Counted from the stretch's first letter, positions 36,776 through 46,056 are shown. The stretch is 64,000 nt of DNA from Erysipelotrichaceae bacterium (GCA_015058845.1 SVBO01000004.1:41128-105127), one strand, 5' to 3'. Numbers and translations are program-made. Notes: generated by a model from the letters alone, not told the origin.

Positions 36776-36997
36776 ATGACTAAAAATAAAATGTATTATG
36801 TATTTCGTTTGATGCTCGTGGTAGCAACACAGATCTCTTGGGTATTGTTATTACTCGCTTTCAGTATCCATCTCTTTGATGTCACTATTTCTAGTATGCT
36901 TGTATTTACAGTATTCTTATGTTCTCTTCTTCCTCTATTATATGGAAATGTGCAAGAGGAGATCACTGTTTTAAAGCATGCTTGGCATAAACTATAA
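36776..36997 (+). CDS. small two-helix membrane protein, unknown
   Basis: A 73-residue protein with two hydrophobic segments (about 9-32 and 35-55) and a charged tail. The start at ATG 36776 follows GGGTGAT. Its last 6 nt overlap the 3' end of ispF on the opposite strand. No family recognised. It could be a spurious frame, but a Shine-Dalgarno and membrane pattern speak for it. Confidence 0.45.
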   Translation: MTKNKMYYVFRLMLVVATQISWVLLLLAFSIHLFDVTISSMLVFTVFLCSLLPLLYGNVQEEITVLKHAWHKL

Positions 36998-37471
36998 TAC
37001 TTTCTCTAATAACACTACTGCTTGTGCTTCTACACCTTCTCTTCTACCTACGAAGCCTAGTCCCTCTCCACGAGTTGCTTTGACGTTGATCTGCTCTAGA
37101 GAGATGTGTAGTACACTAGCAATATTTTCTCGCATCTTCATGATATGAGGCGCCATCTTAGGTGCCTCTATTTTTATAAGGCTATCGATGTTACAAATAC
37201 TATATCCCTTAGAGATCATTAACTCATAACACTTCTCTAACAGTACCATAGAACTGATCCCCTTATATCTCTCATCAGTATCAGGGAAATGTTTCCCAAT
37301 ATCTCCCTCTCCCATAGCTCCAATAATAGCTTCAATGATCGCATGGAGAAGGGCATCTGCATCGGAATGGCCTAGTAATCCCTTATCACTAGGTATATGT
37401 ACGCCTCCTAATATTAATGGTCTATCTTCTACTAAACGATGGATGTCGCTAGATTGTCCGATCCTTAACAT
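36992..37471 (-). CDS. ispF: 2-C-methyl-D-erythritol 2,4-cyclodiphosphate synthase
   Basis: A 159-residue MEP-pathway enzyme making MEcPP from CDP-ME 2-phosphate. Metal ligands DIH (9-11) and His near 43 (GHSDADALLHAI), plus the C-terminal TRGEGLGFVGRREG (normally TTEKLGFxGR). Standalone, not fused to IspD. The change of the usual TTE to TRGE near residue 134 is notable, but the GFVGR element is kept. It shows that the organism uses the MEP route to isoprenoids. Confidence 0.93.
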   Translation of the reverse strand: MLRIGQSSDIHRLVEDRPLILGGVHIPSDKGLLGHSDADALLHAIIEAIIGAMGEGDIGKHFPDTDERYKGISSMVLLEKCYELMISKGYSICNIDSLIKIEAPKMAPHIMKMRENIASVLHISLEQINVKATRGEGLGFVGRREGVEAQAVVLLEKVL

Positions 37472-37636
37472 AGTATCACTCCTTTATCTATGTATATTAT
37501 AGTACATTCTTTAATTTATTATTAAGATTTTATTGGATTTATAGACACTTTTCTTGATTTATTATATATTGTGTGTAGGTGTGAGATATATTCACGCATT
37601 TTCTACATGTTCTGGTATAGAAAGGAGATGTATGTT

Positions 37637-38476
37637 ATGAATTGGAAAGATAAGGAAAGATGGATATGGATCGGGGTGTTATTGGTACTGGGTCTATGTT
37701 CTATGTTCGTAGTACCTAAGCTAGCATTCTTACAAGATATTCATACCAATACTATGCAAGCATTAACAGATAAGGAAATGTCTGTAACAGGATTAACTGC
37801 ATTATCTTCTGCAGCCTCTGTAGCGATCGCCGCTGTACCAGGAGATGCTACGACTCCTATTGCTACACAGATCTCTGAGTTAAGTACTTTCTTATTAATG
37901 GCAGTATGTGCGATCTTCTTAGAGAAGTTCTTACTCACAACAGCCAATAGTATCACATTCACTGCGATCATTCCTATTGCTTGTGCGATCGGTATCGTAT
38001 ATCATTTACTTAAGATTGAAGGTCTTGGTAAATTTGCTTTAAAGATCGGTCTATTAGGCTTCTTATTCTGGGCTACTATTCCAGCTAGTGAATATCTATG
38101 TACGCAGTTAGAAACTACTTTACAAGTACAGGAATCTATTGAAAGTGCCGAGCAGAATGTAGAGGATATCGAGGAAGATACTGCTGTGTATGAGAAGTCT
38201 GGTCTATTGGGTTCTTTATCACAATTAGGGAATAGTCTTACTAATGGGATCTCTGAGAGTGTAGAGAAGGCTGAAGAGACACTGAATCATATTATAGATA
38301 GTATTGCGATCCTATTGATCACTTCTTGTGTCATGCCATTCTTGGTATTGATGGTATTCTCTTGGTTATTAAGATCGATCCTAGAGATCGATTTCAAGAG
38401 TCCTGATATAGGGAATATCCATAAGAGTCTACATAGTAGTATTCATTCTCGTAAGAGGATCACTACAAAGTCATAG
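37637..38476 (+). CDS. multi-pass membrane protein with coiled-coil loop, unknown
   Basis: A 279-residue protein from ATG 37637, with AAAGGAG 9 nt upstream (the open frame extends further but without a ribosome site). Hydrophobic segments lie near 10-28, 77-97, 104-125, 133-155 and 228-252. Between the last two is an acidic Gln/Glu-rich stretch (VQESIESAEQNVEDIEEDT) likely to form a coiled coil. I do not recognise the family. It stands alone, with a terminator after it. Confidence 0.7.
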   Translation: MNWKDKERWIWIGVLLVLGLCSMFVVPKLAFLQDIHTNTMQALTDKEMSVTGLTALSSAASVAIAAVPGDATTPIATQISELSTFLLMAVCAIFLEKFLLTTANSITFTAIIPIACAIGIVYHLLKIEGLGKFALKIGLLGFLFWATIPASEYLCTQLETTLQVQESIESAEQNVEDIEEDTAVYEKSGLLGSLSQLGNSLTNGISESVEKAEETLNHIIDSIAILLITSCVMPFLVLMVFSWLLRSILEIDFKSPDIGNIHKSLHSSIHSRKRITTKS

Positions 38477-38484
38477 TAATGTTT

Positions 38485-38512
38485 AAAAGGTGGTAACAAC
38501 CACCTTTTCTTT
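38485..38512 (+). terminator. terminator after the 37.6-kb membrane protein gene
   Basis: A 10-bp perfect stem AAAAGGTGGT / ACCACCTTTT with a 4-nt loop, followed by CTTT. Confidence 0.85.
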
Positions 38513-38554
38513 ATACTTTGTTTACATTTCACAAGCATTATACACACGTAACAC

Positions 38555-38689
38555 TGTGGATAACTACTATATAAAGTGTGATTCTAGCTTGATATTAGTA
38601 CTATTCTACTACTTATACCACTATAATTCGTGAATAACATACACAGAAACACAAAGTTTTCCACATTTCTTTCCACAAATTGTGGGAAA
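38555..38689. promoter_or_regulatory. cluster of DnaA-box-like 9-mers in a convergent spacer
   Basis: One perfect DnaA box (TTATCCACA on the minus strand, 38563-38555), one single-mismatch box TTTTCCACA (38657-38665), and two weaker ones, CTTTCCACA (38669-38677) and TTTCCCACA on the minus strand (38689-38681), which face each other as a near-palindrome. The spacer lies between gene ends, so no promoter is needed here. It could be a DnaA-binding (titration or reactivation) site. Confidence 0.45.
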
Positions 38690-38723
38690 GTGTTAGAAAT
38701 TCACAACAATCAGAAAAGAGATC

Positions 38724-39086
38724 TTATAAGTCTCTCAAGATCTCTCTACGCTTCTCTTCATATTCTTCTTTAGATATCAACCCAGAGTTATATAAACTCT
38801 TAAGATCTTCCATTCTCTCCTTAGGACTACTACCATACCCTGAATAAGATGGAGTCTCCAGTGGATCATCCTCGATCACGATCTCATGGGTAGCTACCCC
38901 TTTACTAGAAGTAGCATTATAGATACTAGTACATGTGATCAAGACTGCAAATAACGTCCAGATCAAACCAAATAACCCAAAAGTAGGGATCACTATCACT
39001 ACACCTAATATCACAAATAAGCCCCCTGCAATAGCTCCTACGATAGATTGATTCTTACCAGGTTTCACACGAATATTTCTAGCCAT
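38724..39086 (-). CDS. membrane protein with SHOCT domain
   Basis: A 120-residue protein from ATG 39086 (AGGAGG 7 nt upstream). Two hydrophobic segments (about 16-36 and 39-60), then a linker, then a C-terminal SHOCT motif: KERMEDLKSLYNSGLISKEE followed by YEEKRREIL. SHOCT is a short helical module at the ends of many bacterial membrane proteins, probably for oligomerisation. The partner is unknown. Confidence 0.8.
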   Translation of the reverse strand: MARNIRVKPGKNQSIVGAIAGGLFVILGVVIVIPTFGLFGLIWTLFAVLITCTSIYNATSSKGVATHEIVIEDDPLETPSYSGYGSSPKERMEDLKSLYNSGLISKEEYEEKRREILRDL

Positions 39087-39145
39087 GTACATCCCTCCTT
39101 ATATATAGTATAGCACAAATAGAAAAGAGAGTTCTTAAAACTCTC

Positions 39146-40249
39146 TTAAACATTAAATCTAAAGTGTAGAATATCTCCATCCTGAACGATATAATCCTTA
39201 CCTTCTAGACGGAACTTACCAGCTTCCTTAACACCAGCTTCACTTCCACATGCTACAAAGTCATCATAAGAGAAACACTCAGCACGAATGAAGCCCTTTT
39301 GGAAGTCAGTATGGATAATACCAGCACACTCAGGAGCAGTCATACCCTTACGGAATGTCCAAGCTCTATTCTCTTCCACACCAATAGTGAAATATGTACC
39401 AAGGTCTAACATATGGTAAGCAGCAAAGATCAACTTATCTAGACCACTTTGATCCATCCCAAGATCCTCTAAGAACATAGCACGATCTTCTTCCTCTAAT
39501 TGCGCGATCTCACATTCTAACTTCGCACAAATAGCGATCACATCACAGTGTTCCTTCTCTGCTAATTGCTTTAATTGTTGATAGTGTGTATTGCTCTCAG
39601 GATCAGATACTGAGTCTTCTCCCATATTGGCTACATAGATCATTGGCTTAATAGTTAATAAGTTATAGTTTCTAGCAATTAAGTATTCATCCTTAGTTAA
39701 TTCTAAACTTCTAGCAGGCTTACCACTGAATAAAACATCATATAATTTCTTTAATACGACCATCTCAGCAATAGCTTCCTTATCCTTATTACTCTCTGCT
39801 TTTCTTTGTACCTTACCAATACGCTTCTCTACAACATCTAAGTCAGCAAAGATCAATTCATACATAATAGTCTCAGCATCACGTACTGGATCTACAGCCC
39901 CATCTACGTGTGTAATATCCGCATCATCAAAGCAACGTACTACATGACAGATCGCATCTACTTCACGAATATTTGCTAAGAATTGGTTTCCTAGACCTTC
40001 TCCCTTACTAGCTCCTTTTACTAGACCTGCGATATCTGTAAATTCAAATGTTGTTGGTATATTTTTCTTTGGATGTACCATTTCTTTTAGTGTATCTAAT
40101 CTTTTATCTGGTACTTCTACGATCCCTACGTTTGGTTGGATAGTCGCAAATGGATAGTTTGCTGCTTCTACTTGTGAACGTGTGATCGCATTGAATAGAG
40201 TAGATTTCCCTACGTTTGGTAGACCTACGATTCCGGCTGTTAATGGCAT
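39146..40249 (-). CDS. ychF: ribosome-binding ATPase YchF
   Basis: A 367-residue Obg-family P-loop protein that prefers ATP. Walker A GLPNVGKS is at 9-16, then DIAGLVKGASKGEGLGNQFL, the nucleotide-specificity NMGE (in place of NKxD), and a C-terminal TGS domain. The start at ATG 40249 follows AAAGGA; the frame extends 6 codons to a TTG. Neighbour of DUF951 and folD. Confidence 0.96.
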   Translation of the reverse strand: MPLTAGIVGLPNVGKSTLFNAITRSQVEAANYPFATIQPNVGIVEVPDKRLDTLKEMVHPKKNIPTTFEFTDIAGLVKGASKGEGLGNQFLANIREVDAICHVVRCFDDADITHVDGAVDPVRDAETIMYELIFADLDVVEKRIGKVQRKAESNKDKEAIAEMVVLKKLYDVLFSGKPARSLELTKDEYLIARNYNLLTIKPMIYVANMGEDSVSDPESNTHYQQLKQLAEKEHCDVIAICAKLECEIAQLEEEDRAMFLEDLGMDQSGLDKLIFAAYHMLDLGTYFTIGVEENRAWTFRKGMTAPECAGIIHTDFQKGFIRAECFSYDDFVACGSEAGVKEAGKFRLEGKDYIVQDGDILHFRFNV

Positions 40250-40310
40250 AATATCAATTCCTTTCAAATATCTACTATAGTTTACTTTAAATTTTACAAT
40301 ACTTCAATCT

Positions 40311-40502
40311 TTATTCTTCTATAGATTGAATGATCTTCTTTATTTTCTTATCAAACTCTACACGAGGCATGAGAACACTGCTACCACACCCCAAACACTT
40401 AATACGAATATCCGCTCCCATACGAATGATCTTCCAGTGTTTAGACTTATGACATGGGTGTTCTTTCTTCATCTCGATAATATCATTTAACTTATATTCC
40501 AT
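40311..40502 (-). CDS. DUF951 family protein
   Basis: A 63-residue protein of the DUF951 family: an N-terminal DIIEMKKEHPC, then WKIIRMGADIRIKCLGCG and SVLMPRVEFDKKIKKI. It has an SH3-like small fold and a partial zinc motif (Cys17, with CLGC). Often adjacent to ychF, function not established. It starts 3 nt after the folD stop. Confidence 0.9.
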   Translation of the reverse strand: MEYKLNDIIEMKKEHPCHKSKHWKIIRMGADIRIKCLGCGSSVLMPRVEFDKKIKKIIQSIEE

Positions 40503-40505
40503 ATC

Positions 40506-41357
40506 CTATCTCCCTACATGTAACTCATATGCTTGTAGTATATTCTTCACAAGCATAGCAGTAGTCATACTACCCACTCCACCAGGAACAGGGGTAATAT
40601 AACTAGCTATATCCTTTACACTATTGTAATCTACATCGCCTACTAGTTTACCAGACTCATTACGATTGATCCCCACATCGATCACAATGGCTCCCTCTTT
40701 CACATAACTAGCATCTATATACTCTGCCTTACCGATCGCTACTACTAATACATCTGCTTGACTAGCGATCTCCTTCATATTCTGTGTACGGGAATGGCAT
40801 AGTGTCACAGTCATATTCTCTCTTTCTAGTAGGAATACCATAGGCTTCCCTACAGAAATACTTCTACCGATCACCACTGCTCTTTTCCCAGATAATTCAC
40901 TACAACAACTCTTTAATAAGTAATGTACTCCCTTAGGGGTGCATGGTACATAAGCCTCTTGTCCGATCATGATACGACCTAGGTTAAATGGATGTAGTCC
41001 ATCGATATCCTTATGTGGAGTTATTCTTTCTACGACCTTCTGCGTAGTGATATGACGTGGTAGAGGCACTTGGATAAAGATCCCATCTACACTCTCATCC
41101 TCATTTAAAGAATCGATCACACGGAGTACCTCATCCTCACTACAACACTCTTCCATAGGAATAAATGAGAAGTCGATATCCATCTTAGCCATGACCTTCT
41201 CCATACTCGCTACATACGTACGAGAACCCTCATCATTTCCTACTAATAGTACTGTCATTTTAGCTCTTCGTTTACCTTGGGAATAATGCGTTAATAGTGT
41301 TTGATGTACTTCTTCTTTGATCTTTTGACTGATTTCTTTTCCTAATAGATCTGCCAT
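40506..41357 (-). CDS. folD: FolD-like methylene-THF dehydrogenase/cyclohydrolase with altered active site
   Basis: A 283-residue FolD. Family blocks are intact: IQVPLP (Gln96), HKDIDGLHP (Asp117/Asp119), PCTPKG, GRSISVGKP for NAD(P), and PVPGGVGSMT. The YVxxKxK active-site motif, however, reads YVASMEK (48-54), so Met52 stands where the catalytic Lys belongs; Tyr48 and Lys54 remain. In human and E. coli enzymes this Lys is essential for cyclohydrolase activity. A dehydrogenase-only enzyme is therefore plausible, with cyclohydrolase supplied by another protein. GVGS replaces the usual GVGP. Confidence 0.88.
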   Translation of the reverse strand: MADLLGKEISQKIKEEVHQTLLTHYSQGKRRAKMTVLLVGNDEGSRTYVASMEKVMAKMDIDFSFIPMEECCSEDEVLRVIDSLNEDESVDGIFIQVPLPRHITTQKVVERITPHKDIDGLHPFNLGRIMIGQEAYVPCTPKGVHYLLKSCCSELSGKRAVVIGRSISVGKPMVFLLERENMTVTLCHSRTQNMKEIASQADVLVVAIGKAEYIDASYVKEGAIVIDVGINRNESGKLVGDVDYNSVKDIASYITPVPGGVGSMTTAMLVKNILQAYELHVGR

Positions 41358-41451
41358 ATAGAATACCTCTCAAGTTCATTAATATCTTAGTGTAAGTTAA
41401 GGAATAATGCAAGGTTATTTCTATTTGTCTTAACAATTATTCCTATATATA

Positions 41452-41480
41452 TAAAGAAGGGTAGCTACTCACAACTACCC
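41452..41480 (-). terminator. terminator of the EVE-like gene
   Basis: Stem GGGTAG / CTACCC (41459-41464, 41475-41480) followed by TTCTTTATA on the minus strand. The stop TAG is part of the stem. Confidence 0.6.
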
Positions 41481-42431
41481 ATTTACTGATTCACTAATAC
41501 ACCTACAAACTACTCCACAACCCTCTAGCATATCCACTAGACCCTCTTCTAACTCTTCTTGGAATAAAGCCACTAACTCTATATCCATTTCAATATATGG
41601 ATCCATTTCTAGTAAAGAGCGATATGCTAGTAGTTTCCCTACACAATACTGAATAACTTGCATCTTATTCTTATTAGAATATAACACTGGTACAAAGATA
41701 CTGATCCGATCATCACTGATCTGATAAGCTTCGATAGTACTACGCTTAATGAAATCGATCTCTGTATATTCCTTCTCTAACTGTGCTAGAGCTTTCAACA
41801 TAAAGCGATTAATACTCTTCTCTTTATGAATATCTTTCCTCTTCAAGAACTCACTTACACGTGCAATGATCTCTCTCTGTTGAGTCCTTTCGAAACTCTC
41901 ATCTTCCTCGTCTGATAGAGATAATGACCAGGCATCGATCCCTACTTCCTTAGCTTTTTCTAAGATCCTTAATGTAGTATCTTCTTCTTTATCAAGATAT
42001 ACATAACTCTCTACTTTATTCGAAATATTGATTCCAAGTTCACTTAAATAAATAGGCGCTTGGAAGAATACTACATTGGATAGATGTAGACATGAGATAT
42101 GCTCTGGTAATTGTTTATTCTTCTCTACTTTCGTAAGTGTTTCATAGAACTCTTCTTTTGTAGCATAGCCATTTAGAGTCTTATATCTTCTCCAGGCGAT
42201 CTGAGGTGTTAGGGTCTCTCCTTTCGTAAATTGACCATAGCCAATGATCCCCTTCTCACGATCATTCTTACTTCTTTCAGTACCTTTTGCTAAGAAGAAT
42301 AATAAGTCGCCATTATGGAAATCAGTAAATCTAAGATTACTACTAATACGCCAGAATACTAATTGCTTATTTCCCATGACTCTGTGGAATTCGATCATAT
42401 TGTTATCTGTTACATAGGCAATAGACGACAT
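41475..42431 (-). CDS. EVE/PUA-like domain protein, possible modified-base reader
   Basis: A 318-residue protein. The N-terminal 150 residues look like an EVE/PUA-type fold: FWRISSN near 26, GDLLFFLAKG near 41, then GIIGYGQF near 62 and a later IYLSELGI strand pair. Such domains read modified bases in DNA or RNA, often in restriction proteins. The C-terminal part (about 190-318) is helical with a strand-containing centre (ISIFVPVLYSNKNKMQVIQY) that might be a nuclease remnant, but I see no sure catalytic motif. Single gene; no methylase nearby. Confidence 0.5.
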   Translation of the reverse strand: MSSIAYVTDNNMIEFHRVMGNKQLVFWRISSNLRFTDFHNGDLLFFLAKGTERSKNDREKGIIGYGQFTKGETLTPQIAWRRYKTLNGYATKEEFYETLTKVEKNKQLPEHISCLHLSNVVFFQAPIYLSELGINISNKVESYVYLDKEEDTTLRILEKAKEVGIDAWSLSLSDEEDESFERTQQREIIARVSEFLKRKDIHKEKSINRFMLKALAQLEKEYTEIDFIKRSTIEAYQISDDRISIFVPVLYSNKNKMQVIQYCVGKLLAYRSLLEMDPYIEMDIELVALFQEELEEGLVDMLEGCGVVCRCISESVNG

Positions 42432-42544
42432 AGGAACACCTCTTTCAAATCAAAATACTATATTTATATCTATTATTATATACCAAAAAGATATGTAATT
42501 ACTACTATTTATACCATTTATGTTAGAAATTTACAGTGTTAGTA

Positions 42545-42578
42545 TAAAGAAATCAGTGACCCTTTCGGAGCACTGATC
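42545..42578 (-). terminator. terminator of the ABC importer operon
   Basis: Stem ATCAGTG / CACTGAT extended by TCC / GGG across a GAAA tetraloop, followed by TTCTTTA on the minus strand. Confidence 0.8.
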
Positions 42579-42600
42579 ATTTTAGAATTTACTATAAATT

Positions 42601-43872
42601 TTATTCGTATAGTTTCTTAACTTCTTGATACATGTTTTCAACAGCATCTTCTGGAGACATATTGTTGATGATACATTCTTGAACATATCTACCAATGATG
42701 TTGTCCTTAACTTCTACATATGTAGGGTCGAAAGGCATCTTTACATAGTATTCTAATTGACCTACAGCGATGTCTAGATCTGGATAATCAACAAGCTTAG
42801 CTTGGTAAATATCAGAGTTTAGAGCAGCATCACTTACAGGAAGGTAACCAGTACCAGCAGCGAACTTACCAGATACATCACCACTTACCATGTACTTCAT
42901 GAACTTCCATGTAGCTTCTTCTTCTTCCTCAGTCATACCATCGAATGCAACTAAGTTAGAACCACCAGGAATAGCAGCATAAGTCTTATCCATTGGGATA
43001 TAAGCTACACCAACTTCGAATTCAGAGTTATCGCTTAAGTTTCTGTATTGAGCAGAAGATTGCATGATGATGTTACATTGACCAGCCATGAAAGCATTAC
43101 GTAATGCAGATGTAGAAGCATATGCTTCACCTTCAGGGATGAATGCAGATTCGTCAGCAAGCATATCTAACCATAATTGAAGAGGCTTAGTACCTGATTC
43201 ATCATAGAAACCAATACCGTTTTCTTCTTCGTTATACACTTGTCCACCAGCTGTTAACATCATAGCTAAGTAGTACCAAGAGTCACCTAGAGCGATACCA
43301 TAACCCTTAGTACCGTCTACAGCAACCTTATCAGAAGCATCTCTTAATTCTTCCCAGTTCTTTGGTGCTTCATCATAACCAACAGCCTTTAAAGCATCCT
43401 TGTTATAGTACATAACAGGAACTGATCTAGCGATTGGTAATGATACTAATTGATCGTTGTAGTAAGAGAAGTTCATTACACCAGTGTAAAGCTCATCAAG
43501 ATCGAACTCTTTATCAGCATTTGCTAATGGATAAAGGTCTAATAAGATACCTTCATCAGAATAGTAACCAACACGTGTAATTTCGATTTGTGCTACATGT
43601 GGAGCATTACCACCAGATACAGCAGCTTGGATCTTAGTACCAGCAGCATTGTAGTCACCTTGGTAAACTGCATTAACGATTACTTCGTCTTGAGAAGCAT
43701 TGAATTCGTCAACGATCTCTTGGATCAATTCACCAGTTGCACTACCCATAGAGTGCCAGAATTCGATTGTTACAGGACCATCATTTTGATCTTTCCCAGA
43801 ATCGTTAGAACATCCTGTAAGCATTCCTGTCATCATTGCTAATGACAAAAGCATTGCGAAAAACTTTTTCAT
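42601..43872 (-). CDS. ABC importer substrate-binding lipoprotein, UgpB-like
   Basis: A 423-residue lipoprotein with lipobox LTGC (Cys21). The mature start TIEFWHSMGSATGELIQEI resembles the ligand-binding start of UgpB (glycerol-3-phosphate) proteins. The family-1 extracellular solute-binding fold is clear from AVSGGNAPHV and the PVMYYNKDAL strand. It delivers ligand to the permease pair 45217-46989. Being last in the operon after a phosphodiesterase, its ligand may be a phosphodiester such as glycerophosphodiesters. AAGGAG precedes the ATG. Confidence 0.88.
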   Translation of the reverse strand: MKKFFAMLLSLAMMTGMLTGCSNDSGKDQNDGPVTIEFWHSMGSATGELIQEIVDEFNASQDEVIVNAVYQGDYNAAGTKIQAAVSGGNAPHVAQIEITRVGYYSDEGILLDLYPLANADKEFDLDELYTGVMNFSYYNDQLVSLPIARSVPVMYYNKDALKAVGYDEAPKNWEELRDASDKVAVDGTKGYGIALGDSWYYLAMMLTAGGQVYNEEENGIGFYDESGTKPLQLWLDMLADESAFIPEGEAYASTSALRNAFMAGQCNIIMQSSAQYRNLSDNSEFEVGVAYIPMDKTYAAIPGGSNLVAFDGMTEEEEEATWKFMKYMVSGDVSGKFAAGTGYLPVSDAALNSDIYQAKLVDYPDLDIAVGQLEYYVKMPFDPTYVEVKDNIIGRYVQECIINNMSPEDAVENMYQEVKKLYE

Positions 43873-43918
43873 GTCTATTTTCTCCTTTTCTTTTTAATAT
43901 CTGAATACGAATATACCG

Positions 43919-45205
43919 TTATTCATTCAATAATTCTTTGTATGCACGACCTTGTGCAGATGGCATATCGATACCAAGAATAGCTAACCAAGTAGGTGCC
44001 TCATCGATCATTTCACATTCCTCGATCACTACACCTTGCTTGATCTGTGGACCAGCCATAAAGAATGTTGGTTGAGGTCCCTTAGTTGGCATATGACCAT
44101 GCGCTGATACTGAGATCTTATAGTCTCTATTATCTGGATCAATGATCATTGGTTCAACACAACGGTTACCAAATGATGTACCAGGTCTACCTTCGATGAC
44201 ATAATGGAATGGACCATCTAGATGCCAAACCTCTGTAAATGTCTTTCTATCTAAGATCTGTTCACAGCCAAGACTCTCATCCGCTACCATTTCATTCATG
44301 ATCTCTTCTACTTGTTTACGAACTTCCTCATCATTAGGATCCTTTAATACAATGTGGGCAGATAATCCAGCAGAATGGCAATATACCTTCCAATTCTTAA
44401 CAAGACCATTCTCATCTAATTCGATCAATCCTTTATTACGGAAGATCACATTCGGATTGAATACTTGCTTAACAGGCATATGACCATGGTCACCTACTAC
44501 CACGAAGTTAGTCTCATCGTAAACACCAAGTCTCTTTAATTGCTCAACTAAACGACCAAGTCTCTTATCACATTCGATCAATGCATTCTTAGCAGCCTCT
44601 GCGAAAACACCATTTCTATGACGAGTATGATCTAGATAAGATAAGTGAAGCATAATGACTTCTGGTTGATACTCTTCGATTACTTCTGTCATACAGCATA
44701 AACCAAATTCATCTAGTTCAGGTTGGTATTTCCAACGTAACATATAACGATACTTATCAAATAACTTCTCAATACCAGGAGAACATACTGTTAAGAAACG
44801 TGGTCTACTATCTCCATCAGTTGTTTCTGCCCAGATCTCAGGAATGTTGAATTCGATATTAGGGTCTGCTCCTGATACAGGCCAGTTTACTACACAGAAT
44901 CTATATCCTTCTTTTACGGCATAGTCGATCAAAGTAGGAACCTTGATCTCTTCTCTTCTCCAGTGCCAATCAGGATATTGCTTATCGATCTCTACCTTTT
45001 CGTTATGGTAGATCCCATGTACATCTACGTGACATCCAGTTAACATAGTAGTATGAGCTGTATATGTCATAGCAGGATATTCAGATCTTACTCTTTTGAT
45101 TTGTGAACCTCTTTGTAAGATATCATATAGATACGGAGCATCTTTTAACCATTCCATATCATCATAGAACAAAGAGTCAAGTGATAATACAAATAAACGC
45201 TTCAT
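43919..45205 (-). CDS. type I phosphodiesterase / nucleotide pyrophosphatase family enzyme
   Basis: A 428-residue PF01663-type enzyme of the alkaline phosphatase superfamily. It starts RLFVLSLDSL (metal Asp10). The nucleophile Thr lies in YPAMTYTAHTTMLTG, with further metal ligands in LDHTRHR, GDHGHMP and SAHGHMP. No signal peptide, so it works inside the cell on imported substrate. It sits in the middle of a UgpBAEC-like operon, between the permeases and the binding protein, which suggests phosphodiester uptake and cleavage. AGGAGG precedes the ATG. Confidence 0.88.
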   Translation of the reverse strand: MKRLFVLSLDSLFYDDMEWLKDAPYLYDILQRGSQIKRVRSEYPAMTYTAHTTMLTGCHVDVHGIYHNEKVEIDKQYPDWHWRREEIKVPTLIDYAVKEGYRFCVVNWPVSGADPNIEFNIPEIWAETTDGDSRPRFLTVCSPGIEKLFDKYRYMLRWKYQPELDEFGLCCMTEVIEEYQPEVIMLHLSYLDHTRHRNGVFAEAAKNALIECDKRLGRLVEQLKRLGVYDETNFVVVGDHGHMPVKQVFNPNVIFRNKGLIELDENGLVKNWKVYCHSAGLSAHIVLKDPNDEEVRKQVEEIMNEMVADESLGCEQILDRKTFTEVWHLDGPFHYVIEGRPGTSFGNRCVEPMIIDPDNRDYKISVSAHGHMPTKGPQPTFFMAGPQIKQGVVIEECEMIDEAPTWLAILGIDMPSAQGRAYKELLNE

Positions 45206-45216
45206 GTTTCTTCCTC

Positions 45217-46056
45217 CTACTTAATACCAGAATATACGAATGCATTACGGATCTTCTTACTAGCCACGATGTATAACAATAACATTGGTAATACTAATAA
45301 TAAGTTACCAGCCATAATGACATTCCAACGTTGTAATGTTTCCGCATTCTTTAGTAATGAGATACCAATTGGTAATGTACGAACAGAGTCTGTATTCGTC
45401 ATGATCAATGCCCAGAAATAGTTATTCCAGTTAGAAATAAATGACAATAGACCAATCGTGATCAGTGCAGATTTGACCATAGGAACCATGATCTTGAACA
45501 TTACCTTTAATTCACTTGCATTATCCATCTTAGCCGCTTCAATGATCTCAGTAGGTACTTGCATGAAGTATTGACGAAGCATGAAGATACCAAATGGATT
45601 TGAGATAAATGGAAGGATCATGGATAGATAGTTGTTGATCAATCCTGCCTTACTGAACATAAAGTAAACAGGTAAGAATGTTAATTGCATTGGGATCATT
45701 TGTCCTAGTAATACCATGGCGAATACTAATGGTTTAGCCTTGTAATCATACTTTGCTAAACTGTATGCACAAGGAACGATCACGAAGAATTGCAATGTTA
45801 CTACACTAACACATACGATAATAGAGTTTCTTAGATATGTTAGTACATCGATCTTCTTGAATACTTCTACAAAGTTTACCCATTGAAGCTCTGCTGGCCA
45901 TAATGTTAATGGAACAGAGATCGTTTCTTTTAAAGTTTGTAATGCTGTTGAGATCATCCAGAAAAATGGGAATGCCATAATTAGAATTACAAATAATTTA
46001 GCTAGGATATCTAGTACATTGATACAAGTATCCAGTGTTTTGTTTTTACCTTGCAT
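45217..46056 (-). CDS. ABC importer permease, UgpE/MalG type
   Basis: A 279-residue inner-membrane permease with six helices. The EAA loop EAAKMDNASELKVMFKIMVP lies near residues 185-204 and contacts the ATPase. AGGAGG precedes the ATG. Partner of the 46069-46989 permease. The end KKIRNAFVYSGIK is typical for MalG-like subunits. Confidence 0.9.
   Translation of the reverse strand: MQGKNKTLDTCINVLDILAKLFVILIMAFPFFWMISTALQTLKETISVPLTLWPAELQWVNFVEVFKKIDVLTYLRNSIIVCVSVVTLQFFVIVPCAYSLAKYDYKAKPLVFAMVLLGQMIPMQLTFLPVYFMFSKAGLINNYLSMILPFISNPFGIFMLRQYFMQVPTEIIEAAKMDNASELKVMFKIMVPMVKSALITIGLLSFISNWNNYFWALIMTNTDSVRTLPIGISLLKNAETLQRWNVIMAGNLLLVLPMLLLYIVASKKIRNAFVYSGIK

Noticed and set aside
38555..38689. 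DnaA-box cluster as the chromosome origin
   Set aside because: rnpA-yidC-jag at the right edge place oriC beyond base 64000. Only four boxes are here, two of them weak, without dnaA or dnaN alongside.
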